Of a stretch of 35,739 nucleotides of DNA, positions 1-6,056 are shown one piece after another. The number at the start of each line of letters is the position of its first letter. Within the stretch, counting starts at the first letter, position 1. The stretch is from a virus. The translations under genes were made by a program, and so were the position numbers. The notes under the pieces were generated by a model. That model was not told where the DNA came from and did not search any database. It worked only from the letters and a program-made list of their open reading frames with translations. The stretch lies in the IMG/VR virus record IMGVR_UViG_3300045806_000134, positions 1 to 35,739 of that record; one strand, 5' to 3'.

Positions 1-127
1 AACAATGAACAACATATCTTTAAAAATTGCGCTATTGTCACTAAAGCAAAGACAGCTAATGATTCGTGCTGATGCAGCTAGCGATAAACACAAATGGATA
101 ACCACCGAAACTGGCAGCCATATCAAA
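1..127. repeat. Terminal overlap identical to 35613-35739
   Basis: The first 127 bases recur exactly as the last 127 bases. An odd-length exact overlap of this size is what a de Bruijn assembler with k=127 leaves at the ends of a closed circle, so I infer a circular or circularly permuted molecule of 35,612 unique bases. The overlap also coincides with the start of the 383-bp internal repeat, which explains why the contig was cut here. It should be counted once. Confidence 0.9.
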
Positions 128-874
128 GTCGATGGCGATGGCAATATCGTTGCTGGCGCGGGTGGTAAGTTCAACGGCAAACCCTTGTCTGAAATGGGAG
201 GCACTAAGAAGTTTACGAAGTATGCGACCAATGCTGAGCGTGCGGAAACGGCTAAGCAAGCTAATCAGACGCAAACTCTAGCTTCAAGCCCTGTTTTGTC
301 AAATAATTTGACAAAACAAGAAAGTGCGGGTGCACTTTCTTCAACGTCTCAGTCCGAGGCGGCAAACGGAGATAGGACAATGAACTCACATTCTGTAACA
401 AAAGTTTTAAAAAGTGGAAATTATGTAAAAGTTGACGGTACGCCAGAGTCAAAAGACAGAAATTCAAGTATGATAATTTCAATCATCGGGAAAGATGGCA
501 ATGTAATTAAATCTAGACATCAATCGTTTGTTAAATCGGCTAACTTAGAAGATAAAAAAGAAGGGATTTATGGATGGGTAGGAGATCAGGCAGTAGGAAG
601 CGAAACATGGTATGAAATAGAAAAAGCGATGTCGGAAGTGCAAAAAGGAATGCCTAAATATGAGTATTCTGTAACCGATATTGCCAATTCTAAAAAGGCT
701 GATGAGTATGACGATATAGTTAATGAGGGAGACAGAAGCGGCGGCAGCTATAATCCGTACAGAGATAAAACGCCTAGCACAGAGCAAATCAAAAAAGACG
801 ATTTAGCAGCTAACGAGGCCAGAAGAAAAGCTAATTCTGAAAAATTCAAAGACACTGATTTTTTTGCTAACTAA
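5..874 (+). CDS. Head-module protein, constant N-terminus with variable C-terminus A
   Basis: 289 residues. Residues 1-126 are identical to the protein at 33725; the rest is unrelated to it. Around residues 38-60 is a WITTETGSHIKVDGDGN segment followed by VAGAGGKFNGK. This glycine-rich motif recurs, from memory, in phage proteins encoded beside portal and MuF genes and in MuF-linked effectors. The C-terminal part (127-289) is hydrophilic and AT-rich with no motif I recognise; it ends in a charged helix-like tail. On the circle the ATG overlaps the stop of the MuF-like gene by 4 bases (ATGA), so translation is probably coupled. A virion-associated cargo or accessory head protein is my inference; the biochemical function is unknown. 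Confidence 0.85.
   Translation: MNNISLKIALLSLKQRQLMIRADAASDKHKWITTETGSHIKVDGDGNIVAGAGGKFNGKPLSEMGGTKKFTKYATNAERAETAKQANQTQTLASSPVLSNNLTKQESAGALSSTSQSEAANGDRTMNSHSVTKVLKSGNYVKVDGTPESKDRNSSMIISIIGKDGNVIKSRHQSFVKSANLEDKKEGIYGWVGDQAVGSETWYEIEKAMSEVQKGMPKYEYSVTDIANSKKADEYDDIVNEGDRSGGSYNPYRDKTPSTEQIKKDDLAANEARRKANSEKFKDTDFFAN
293..341. repeat. Two abutting perfect hairpins inside the constant region
   Basis: GTTTTGTCAAA (293-303) pairs with TTTGACAAAAC (307-317) across a TAA loop. Immediately next to it, AAGAAAGTGC (318-327) pairs with GCACTTTCTT (332-341) across GGGT. Both stems are perfect and lie in coding sequence close to the border between constant and variable parts. The same pair recurs at 34013-34061. 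Confidence 0.85.
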
Positions 875-875
875 G

Positions 876-1076
876 ATGAAAACATCAACCATAACGCGGC
901 TAACAGGAGTAAGCCGCGCCACGCTGTCAAACTGGAAGAAGACCAAGCCAGACTTGTACGAAGTTATAGAAAGGGGCTGTGACGTTAAGAAAGCCAAGCA
1001 GTCTAATCAAGCAGAGTACGGCTACGATGGTCACTGGTACTCAGAAACAGGCGAGCGATTACCAGTCAAGCAATAG
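876..1076 (+). CDS. Small helix-turn-helix protein
   Basis: 66 residues from ATG 876, one base after the preceding stop. Upstream in-frame TTG at 864 would overlap the previous gene and is less likely. Residues 4-20 (STITRLTGVSRATLSNW) have the spacing of a helix-turn-helix as in MerR/Cro-type DNA-binding proteins. The C-terminus is short and polar, with a YDGHWYSETGERLP segment that resembles the EDGSWYDAETG tail of the protein at 33725, so this gene may carry a remnant of that family's tail. It is probably a DNA-binding regulator of the neighbouring accessory locus; the target is not visible. Confidence 0.65.
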   Translation: MKTSTITRLTGVSRATLSNWKKTKPDLYEVIERGCDVKKAKQSNQAEYGYDGHWYSETGERLPVKQ

Positions 1077-1088
1077 CCCTAGCCCCAC

Positions 1089-1118
1089 AACGCCCACTTT
1101 AAACGGCGGGCTTTTTTG
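1089..1118 (+). terminator. Intrinsic terminator after the HTH gene
   Basis: CGCC and GGCG arms with further GCCC/GGGC pairing possible are followed by CTTTTTT. It lies 12 bases after the HTH stop and separates the head operon from the promoter at 1122. Confidence 0.65.
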
Positions 1119-1121
1119 TGT

Positions 1122-1134
1122 TATAATGTATAAT
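1122..1134 (+). promoter_or_regulatory. Two overlapping -10 boxes upstream of the antirepressor leader
   Basis: TATAAT occurs at 1122-1127 and again at 1129-1134. No convincing -35 box is present at 16-18 bases for either, partly because the region upstream is the preceding terminator. A promoter here would start the attenuator-like RNA that precedes the antirepressor gene. Confidence 0.5.
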
Positions 1135-1138
1135 TGGT

Positions 1139-1237
1139 GTCGTAGCCAAAACGAAAATTCAAACAAAGCCGTATCTATTTATCAGATGGGATAATTTTCG
1201 CCCTCTACGACCTGATATTTTTAGAGCGGCTTTTTTT
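1139..1237 (+). promoter_or_regulatory. Attenuator-like leader RNA with mutually exclusive stems
   Basis: Fold 1: GTCGTAG (1139-1145) pairs with CTACGAC (1205-1211), and CGAAAATT (1152-1159) with AATTTTCG (1193-1200). Fold 2: AAAGCCG (1165-1171) pairs with CGGCTTT (1227-1233), running into seven Ts, and TATCAG (1180-1185) with CTGATA (1212-1217). The two folds interleave, so they either compete or form a pseudoknot. Fold 2 is a terminator ending 11 bases before the antirepressor ATG. This architecture suggests attenuation of antirepressor transcription. Confidence 0.6.
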
Positions 1238-1248
1238 GTGAGTAAAAA

Positions 1249-1932
1249 ATGAAAAACTTGATTGATGTTAAATCCGTTGTTATCGGTGAAGAATCTGTGC
1301 AGGCTGTTAGTGCCAGAGAATTGTATTTAGACTTGGGAATGAATCCTGCTAAGTGGGCAAGATGGCAAAAACGAATGATTGAAAACAACGAATGGTTTAT
1401 TGAGGGTAGAGACTGGGTAATACTTGCCACTTGTGGCAAGTATTCAACGGCTGGGCAACCATCAAAAGACTTCGCTATTAATTTACGTTTTGCTCAACAT
1501 ATCGCAATGATGGCTAAAACACTCAAAGGGCATGACTACAGAAACTATTTAATCGACTGTGAAAAACAGCTAGTTAAATTATCACAAGCCGATGAAAATA
1601 CCAACTGCTTAAAAGCAATCACGCGAAACAATAACGAGGTACGAGAAAACTACAAGGCACTGATTGAAGCTGGCTTACTTGAAGCACACGCCAAGAGTAT
1701 TTTTAAGCGTGTTTATTTGCCAACAGCGAAAGGCTTGCAATATGTCAAAACATCCAATCATGACATTGCGCGATTTAAGCCAAAGTATCATGACTTGATT
1801 ATTGAAGCCGTTGGAGAGTACCGCGAAAAGTTATCATGTGATAACGCAGACTTATTTTTGGAGTCATTAGCCAATCCAACACGCGACGGCTACTTCACAT
1901 GTGATAGCGTAGACTTATTTTTTGAGGGTTAA
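1249..1932 (+). CDS. AntA/AntB-type phage antirepressor
   Basis: 227 residues. The N-terminal 100 residues match the AntA/AntB antirepressor pattern: SARELYLDLGMNPAKWARWQ, then NNEWFIEGRDW, then a DFAINLRFAQHIAMMAKT helix and a KGHDYRNYLIDCEKQL end. Family members bind phage repressors and lift repression. The C-terminal half looks like a wHTH/KilA-C-style domain but I cannot assign it. Near the end (about residues 207-216) is a LANPTRDGYFT insert flanked by a 29-bp imperfect direct repeat. The gene sits alone behind a terminator and attenuator-like RNA. No cognate repressor is encoded in the window, so its target may be a resident prophage or host regulator. Confidence 0.8.
   Translation: MKNLIDVKSVVIGEESVQAVSARELYLDLGMNPAKWARWQKRMIENNEWFIEGRDWVILATCGKYSTAGQPSKDFAINLRFAQHIAMMAKTLKGHDYRNYLIDCEKQLVKLSQADENTNCLKAITRNNNEVRENYKALIEAGLLEAHAKSIFKRVYLPTAKGLQYVKTSNHDIARFKPKYHDLIIEAVGEYREKLSCDNADLFLESLANPTRDGYFTCDSVDLFFEG
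1835..1926 (+). repeat. 29-bp imperfect direct repeats flanking a LANPTR segment
   Basis: 1835-1863 and 1898-1926 match at 26 of 29 positions. They code for CDNADLFLE and CDSVDLFFE. The 34 bases between them include 22 bases (1864-1885) repeated exactly at 22475-22496 in the primase gene. Confidence 0.8.
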
Positions 1933-1947
1933 ACAATAAAAGGATCA

Positions 1948-2040
1948 ATGCCAGACTACCGACAAACCGAAGACTACCGTGAGGCAGTCATAAACGCTTA
2001 CTTGCAGGGCGCGATAACAGCAAGAAGAATTGTTGTATAA
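1948..2040 (+). CDS. 30-residue peptide, unknown
   Basis: A short frame preceded by AAAAGGATCA, a reasonable ribosome-binding site, 15 bases after the antirepressor stop. The peptide MPDYRQTEDYREAV...ARRIVV is charged with no membrane segment. Its last codons overlap a TATAAT box at 2036-2041. It may be a genuine microprotein, a leader peptide, or a gene remnant; nothing identifies its role. Confidence 0.35.
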   Translation: MPDYRQTEDYREAVINAYLQGAITARRIVV

Positions 2041-2240
2041 TGTGGGCTTATGAACTGGTAACTGTGCAAATGTATAACTTTGCAGGTTTAAAAATCCTCA
2101 CTCATAAAACTAACAACACCCGCCACGCCTATTAACAATGCGCAACATAGTGGGTTAATTGATTTAACACGGCTCTTGTCGTTCAACGCTAAAGAGTTAT
2201 TTAAAAGAAAGCCCATTGCCGTACAGCTTTGGGCTTTTTT
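2036..2240 (+). ncRNA. Putative structured, terminated RNA between antirepressor and capsid operon
   Basis: A TATAAT box (2036-2041) is followed by about 200 bases without a convincing frame, then a terminator: AAAGCCCA (2208-2215) pairs with TGGGCTTT (2230-2237), followed by Ts. Inside, TGCAAA (2065-2070) pairs with TTTGCA (2079-2084) and CTCTT with AAGAG around 2173-2195. TGGGCTT at 2043-2049 duplicates the 3' arm of the terminator and could pair with its 5' arm, giving an antiterminator form. No good -35 box is visible. A small RNA or attenuated leader is an inference. Confidence 0.4.
2208..2240 (+). terminator. Intrinsic terminator upstream of the capsid operon
   Basis: An 8-bp perfect stem, AAAGCCCA with TGGGCTTT, has a 14-base loop and a T-tract to 2240. 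It insulates the capsid operon promoter from transcription through the accessory locus. Confidence 0.8.
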
Positions 2241-2258
2241 AATGTCTAAAATCCACTA

Positions 2259-2278
2259 TGTAATGTTATAACATTACA
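2259..2278. promoter_or_regulatory. Operator palindrome 1 upstream of the capsid operon
   Basis: A perfect 20-bp palindrome with half-site TGTAATGTTA. It shares the central ATGTTATAACAT with sites at 2290-2309 and 15402-15421. Its centre is 31 bases from that of site 2, about three helical turns, so a regulator would bind both on one face. Confidence 0.8.
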
Positions 2279-2289
2279 CTCAAAAAATA

Positions 2290-2309
2290 TGTTATGTTAT
2301 AACATAACA
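2290..2309. promoter_or_regulatory. Operator palindrome 2 overlapping the capsid promoter
   Basis: A perfect 20-bp palindrome with half-site TGTTATGTTA. It covers the -35 position for the -10 box at 2315-2320, so a bound protein would either block or replace recognition of the -35 element. Confidence 0.8.
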
Positions 2310-2314
2310 AGGCA

Positions 2315-2320
2315 TATAAT
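2315..2320 (+). promoter_or_regulatory. -10 box of the capsid operon; transcript may be leaderless
   Basis: TATAAT lies with its last base 7 before the ATG at 2327, so transcription would begin at or next to the start codon. No Shine-Dalgarno sequence precedes that ATG. The -35 position carries TTATGT within operator 2, a poor match, which fits a promoter that needs an activator. Confidence 0.55.
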
Positions 2321-2326
2321 AAGCGC

Positions 2327-3550
2327 ATGAATGAACACGAAATAGCACTAGCGATTAGCACAGGACAACTGCCAAGCCCTCAGGTTGTAGGCAATGCGGC
2401 ATTGTTTGCCATGCGAATAACAGGTACAGGCGCGGCATATCGTGAAAAGTTAGACGAATACACATTTAGAAACCCTGCTAATTATTTGAATGATGGCGGG
2501 TTAGAGCTGTGCAATGGCGCACCCGTGATATTTAACCATCCAGATGGTGACGTTTTAACCAGCGAAAACTTTAAAGAACACATTATTGGCACTGTCATTT
2601 ATCCTTATCTGCAAGATAGCGAAATATGGGGTATTGCAAAGATACTCGACACGGACGCAGCAATAGCAATTATTGACGACAACTTAAGCACTTCACCGAC
2701 TTTTATACTTTCAAAAAACAATCAGAAGCGATTAACCATCGATGATATGACGGTGTTAATTGAAGACAAACCCGAACAGTTAGACAGCCTTGCAGTATGC
2801 GCTACTGGTGTTTGGGATAAAGGCAACACCCCCAGCGGTATTTTATTAAACAATGAGGAATTAACAATGGATAACCAAAATCCAGAGGATCAAAACGTGG
2901 CGGCTGATGCTGATATTCCAGCAACAGAACCCGAACCAGAAAACGATGATATTGTCGTGTCACGCGCCGACCTTGAAAAAGTATTAGCATTAATTGATGG
3001 TCAACTGTCAGAACACGCAGGGCTTAAAGAACGCCTAGGTGGTACTGAAAAAGCACTAGCAGCTAAAGCTGATGCGACTGAAACAGGCGGCTTAGCGGAT
3101 AGATTAAACACTATCGAGGGCAAAATGAAAGAGCCCGAAGAATTAAAAGACGAAGAAGTCGCAGAAGTGGCGGACGCTGAACAAGAAGCCGAAAAAGTGA
3201 CACAAGCGTTTGGTGACAGTGCAAAACATGCGATGAAAGGCGAAAAACCAGAGGCTTACAAACGCCGTATTGCTAAGCTCTATCAAAAGAATTCGGCTAC
3301 TTTTGTTGATTCCAACTTGGACGCAGTTCAAGACAAAAATATGCTCAATTTAGCCTTCAAAACAATCTGCGCTGATTCTGTCCACGCAGCAGAGGTCATG
3401 CCACGCAACAACGGGCGCGGTGTGTGGGTTACTGAAACACGCGGCGGCAGAACTATCGAAAGCGTGAAAGGCATGAGCGATGATGCAGCTTTCACTGAAT
3501 TTAGAATCAAAGCACGCGCGGGCGAGCTTACACAACGGAGTAACATCTAA
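2327..3550 (+). CDS. DUF2213-type capsid maturation protease with scaffold region
   Basis: 407 residues. Residues 1-170 match the DUF2213 prohead-protease pattern: FRNPANYLNDGGLELCNGAPVI, NHPDG, EHIIGTV and STSPTF. The middle (about 180-320) is acidic, rich in E, A and D and predicted coiled-coil, as in scaffold domains. The C-terminal 90 residues are basic. This family occurs with DUF1073 portals and DUF2184 capsids, which is the set found here. It probably cleaves head proteins while its tail acts as scaffold inside the prohead. The start at 2327 lacks a Shine-Dalgarno sequence; a second ATG four bases later is out of frame. It is the first gene of the capsid operon and overlaps the next by one base (TAATG). 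Confidence 0.8.
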   Translation: MNEHEIALAISTGQLPSPQVVGNAALFAMRITGTGAAYREKLDEYTFRNPANYLNDGGLELCNGAPVIFNHPDGDVLTSENFKEHIIGTVIYPYLQDSEIWGIAKILDTDAAIAIIDDNLSTSPTFILSKNNQKRLTIDDMTVLIEDKPEQLDSLAVCATGVWDKGNTPSGILLNNEELTMDNQNPEDQNVAADADIPATEPEPENDDIVVSRADLEKVLALIDGQLSEHAGLKERLGGTEKALAAKADATETGGLADRLNTIEGKMKEPEELKDEEVAEVADAEQEAEKVTQAFGDSAKHAMKGEKPEAYKRRIAKLYQKNSATFVDSNLDAVQDKNMLNLAFKTICADSVHAAEVMPRNNGRGVWVTETRGGRTIESVKGMSDDAAFTEFRIKARAGELTQRSNI

Positions 3551-4116
3551 TGAATCCTTACTCAAGCGGGAATTTTGCTGGTACTTTTGTTTCAAACGCT
3601 AAAGGTTTCGTACAAGGCGGTTATGCCGCTGATTCAATTGCAAAAACTAAACTGGTCGCTGTTCGTGGTGCGTCTACTGAAACACTGCCTTTTTGGGGTG
3701 GTTTAGCAGTCACTGAAACATTGGCGGCGGTTAATGGTGGTTTAAACACGGTAGCACGGGCAACAGCTTACGCCGATGTAACTGGCTTTACAGTCAACGC
3801 GGCAAACTACACATCGTTAGTTACTACTGATAACACCGTCCCTGTTTCTCCAGTTAGCACAGATTTAACAATTTTTAGACTTGGCGAAAAAGTTCGTATT
3901 TATTTGCCGATTGATCCCGCGCTTGACTTAACGACTTTGCAAGTCGGTACATCGGTATCGTTTAATTTTACAACAGGACAAATTGTCGCATTTAGTACAA
4001 CCGCATTGCCTGTCAAAGTGCTGGCAGTCGATCCCGCTGGTTTAGTTGCTAGCTACTCTAGCGTAACTGGTAATGTAATATGGGCGACTGGTGCAGTCGC
4101 AGAGGTGGAAATCTAA
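3550..4116 (+). CDS. Putative head decoration or cement protein
   Basis: 188 residues, lying between protease and major capsid gene and joined to both by TAATG overlaps. The sequence is rich in T, A, V and G with alternating hydrophobic residues, suggesting a beta-rich structural protein. It starts MNPYSSGNFAGTFVSNAKGF. In related phages a structural cement or decoration protein occupies this place. I do not recognise a catalytic motif. The assignment rests on position and composition. Confidence 0.6.
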   Translation: MNPYSSGNFAGTFVSNAKGFVQGGYAADSIAKTKLVAVRGASTETLPFWGGLAVTETLAAVNGGLNTVARATAYADVTGFTVNAANYTSLVTTDNTVPVSPVSTDLTIFRLGEKVRIYLPIDPALDLTTLQVGTSVSFNFTTGQIVAFSTTALPVKVLAVDPAGLVASYSSVTGNVIWATGAVAEVEI

Positions 4117-5147
4117 TGGCTTCAAATTATTTTACAGCGAAGATTCAAGTACAACCTAGTTACACAGTGCCTGGTATGGTTGTTCAGCAATCGCTTGTTT
4201 CGGGTTTTACAGGTTTGTTGGGTGGCGGTAATGTTCAGGCGCGTTTAAATACGTCTGATGTTGCAGTTTATATGCAATCGCTGAAATTCAAAGCTAACAG
4301 CGTTATCAGTCAAAATCCCGCGAATCAATTACCTAGTGGTGTTGAGTTAATCCCAGAAATGCGCTCGATTCCAACTTATTTTATCCGTGCTAAAGCCGAA
4401 TATGATAGCCATGACGTGGCGGCGGCGGGTAACTGGAACGTATCACTGGAAGCGGCGATTAAATTGGCATTAAAACAATCGCACTTTGAACGTATCCGCG
4501 ATGCGGCGTTATATGGTGTGAATGCAACTAATCACGAAGGCATTTTAAACGCGCCAAATATCTCAACTGCAACACTACCAGCGGATAGCCATGCTAATAC
4601 AGGCTTTATCGACTACGATAACGGCGAGTTGCTGGTCTGGTTATTGAATCGAATCAATGACATCACAAGCCGTACTTTCACAAGTGGCGCGCCTGTTCGA
4701 TTAGCGTTCTTGATGCCTGTCCGTTTGTTAAATAAATTAACAACTGGCATTGTGCAGTTGGTTACTTACCAACGCATTGGCGCGGGTTCTGATTCTGTTC
4801 AAGGCACTTTACATTCTGTCATGTCATGGAACGGCAAAACGTTGGAGTTTTACGTTGACAACACGCTGATTGGCAAAGGTGACGGCGGTACAGACGGCAT
4901 TATTCTTGCCATTCCTGAACTGGTAGACCAAAGCGATAACGCGTTCAATACCAACGTTTTTGCATCTTTACAGCCAAACATCACGGCTAACATTGTGCAA
5001 ATGTGTGACACGCCAGAGCCAGTGTTTTACACCGTTCCTTTGTCTATGCAAAACAACGAAATCATGTCCGAACAAAAAATTATCCCTGCTTGGGGATTGC
5101 GTCCAGAGGCGATTACGTTTATCAGCGCGAAAGCCACTAACACCTAA
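4116..5147 (+). CDS. Major capsid protein (DUF2184-like)
   Basis: 343 residues from ATG 4116, which overlaps the previous stop by one base; the open frame runs 36 bases further upstream, but that extension lies inside the preceding gene. The protein has the DUF2184 pattern: NPANQLPSGVELIPEMRSIPT, then YDSHDVAAAGNWNVSLEAAIK, ERIRDAALYG, and a GILNAPNI segment, followed by a SRTFTSGAPVRLAFLMP beta region. It forms the icosahedral shell. Length, position after the protease and high A/N/T content fit. The gene has no internal stop or frame problem. Confidence 0.8.
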   Translation: MASNYFTAKIQVQPSYTVPGMVVQQSLVSGFTGLLGGGNVQARLNTSDVAVYMQSLKFKANSVISQNPANQLPSGVELIPEMRSIPTYFIRAKAEYDSHDVAAAGNWNVSLEAAIKLALKQSHFERIRDAALYGVNATNHEGILNAPNISTATLPADSHANTGFIDYDNGELLVWLLNRINDITSRTFTSGAPVRLAFLMPVRLLNKLTTGIVQLVTYQRIGAGSDSVQGTLHSVMSWNGKTLEFYVDNTLIGKGDGGTDGIILAIPELVDQSDNAFNTNVFASLQPNITANIVQMCDTPEPVFYTVPLSMQNNEIMSEQKIIPAWGLRPEAITFISAKATNT

Positions 5148-5175
5148 ACCTAACATTAATTAATCAGGAATATCA

Positions 5176-5619
5176 ATGTTATACATAGCTAACCTAAGAC
5201 CGTCAGTCTATAACTTGGCGATTAGATTGCCAGAGAGAAAAGAGCCATTGACGCGAGAAATCGCGCCTTATGGCACTGTGCAATTGAATTTGTCGAAAGA
5301 TGAAGAAACCGCTGTAATTGAGCATTTGCAAAATTATGGCGGTCGCTCTTTATCTGAGTTTGTTGGCTATCGTAAAGATAACCCCACTGTAAAAACGCCG
5401 ATTGTCTACCATGACAAAGAAATCAATTATGACAGCGTTCAAATTGGCGCAGACTTGGTTAAACAGGTGGCGCAAAACGTGGCAAACGAACAGCTAGCCG
5501 ATTCAACAGCGGCGAGTGTTAGAGCGACTGAACAAAAAACTGGCAAGATGATGAACGGCAGTTCAGGCGTTCAAATAATTGATGAAAACGGTAATGTGGT
5601 GTCAGAGGTCACGAAGTAA
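5176..5619 (+). CDS. Head-associated structural protein, unknown
   Basis: 147 residues, ribosome site AGGAATATCA before ATG 5176. Residues 1-60 contain IRLPERKEPLTREIAPYGTVQLNL, which looks like a small beta domain; the C-terminal half is polar with a short helix (LVKQVAQNVANEQLAD) and a flexible end. It lies between the major capsid and connector genes and overlaps the next start by TAATG. A vertex, decoration or connector role is possible; I recognise no family. Confidence 0.55.
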   Translation: MLYIANLRPSVYNLAIRLPERKEPLTREIAPYGTVQLNLSKDEETAVIEHLQNYGGRSLSEFVGYRKDNPTVKTPIVYHDKEINYDSVQIGADLVKQVAQNVANEQLADSTAASVRATEQKTGKMMNGSSGVQIIDENGNVVSEVTK

Positions 5620-6056
5620 TGAGTGATTTGGCTGGATTTGTGGATTTTGTTAGAGGCTCTATGCAAATTAGCGATATGTTTCTACCGATTGATAGCCCCG
5701 TTATTTCTCAATCCTACGAGTTAGCGGTGGTGGTGGTCAATCCACAAATTCAGCAAGTTGGCGCGTTAATTTATGATACAGCCGTCTATAACCTAGCGGC
5801 TGATTATCTGATTAACTACGCGCCTGATGTTGCGCCGTACACGTTTTTTGAAGACCTACGCGCGAAGTTTGATTGTATCGGATTTGTGAGCGGTGTAATC
5901 ACTAGCTCAAGTGATGCGGGTACAAGTCAGTCTTTACAAGTACCTACGGCATTTAGTGAGCTAACTATGTCCGATTTACAACGGCTGAAAACCAAGTATG
6001 GGCGGCGTTATGTTGAGATTGCTCAACAATGCTCAAACAGTTGGGGATTGTCGTGA
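5619..6056 (+). CDS. Head-tail connector (adaptor) protein
   Basis: 145 residues. The layout is that of DUF4054-like adaptors: a helical region (VGALIYDTAVYNLAADYLIN), a segment GFVSGVITSSSDAGTSQSL where family members have a serine-rich GxVSSxSxG turn, then LTMSDLQRLKTKYGRRYVEIAQQC near the end. Such adaptors sit beneath the portal in the neck. Position after head genes and before tail genes agrees. The stop overlaps a GTG start of the next gene by four bases. Confidence 0.6.
   Translation: MSDLAGFVDFVRGSMQISDMFLPIDSPVISQSYELAVVVVNPQIQQVGALIYDTAVYNLAADYLINYAPDVAPYTFFEDLRAKFDCIGFVSGVITSSSDAGTSQSLQVPTAFSELTMSDLQRLKTKYGRRYVEIAQQCSNSWGLS

Larger units (their letters stand above)
1..383. repeat. 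383-bp perfect direct repeat, copy A (other copy 33721-34103)
   Basis: Bases 1-383 equal 33721-34103 without a mismatch. Identity begins 4 bases before the ATG of each gene, inside the stop-codon overlap with the preceding gene, and ends abruptly at codon 127. On the circle the two copies flank the MuF-like head gene. The lack of any divergence suggests a recent duplication or continuing gene conversion. Confidence 0.97.

Noticed and set aside
318-341. AAAGTGCGGG resembles the Haemophilus uptake signal AAGTGCGGT, which would suggest a Pasteurellaceae host.
   Set aside because: The last core base is wrong, and I found no exact 9-mer elsewhere that I could point to. The inverted partner is GCACTTT rather than CCGCACTTT. 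Not enough to name a host.
979-1194. Open frame overlapping the HTH gene and its terminator.
   Set aside because: It runs through a terminator and promoter, has no ribosome site and resembles no protein.
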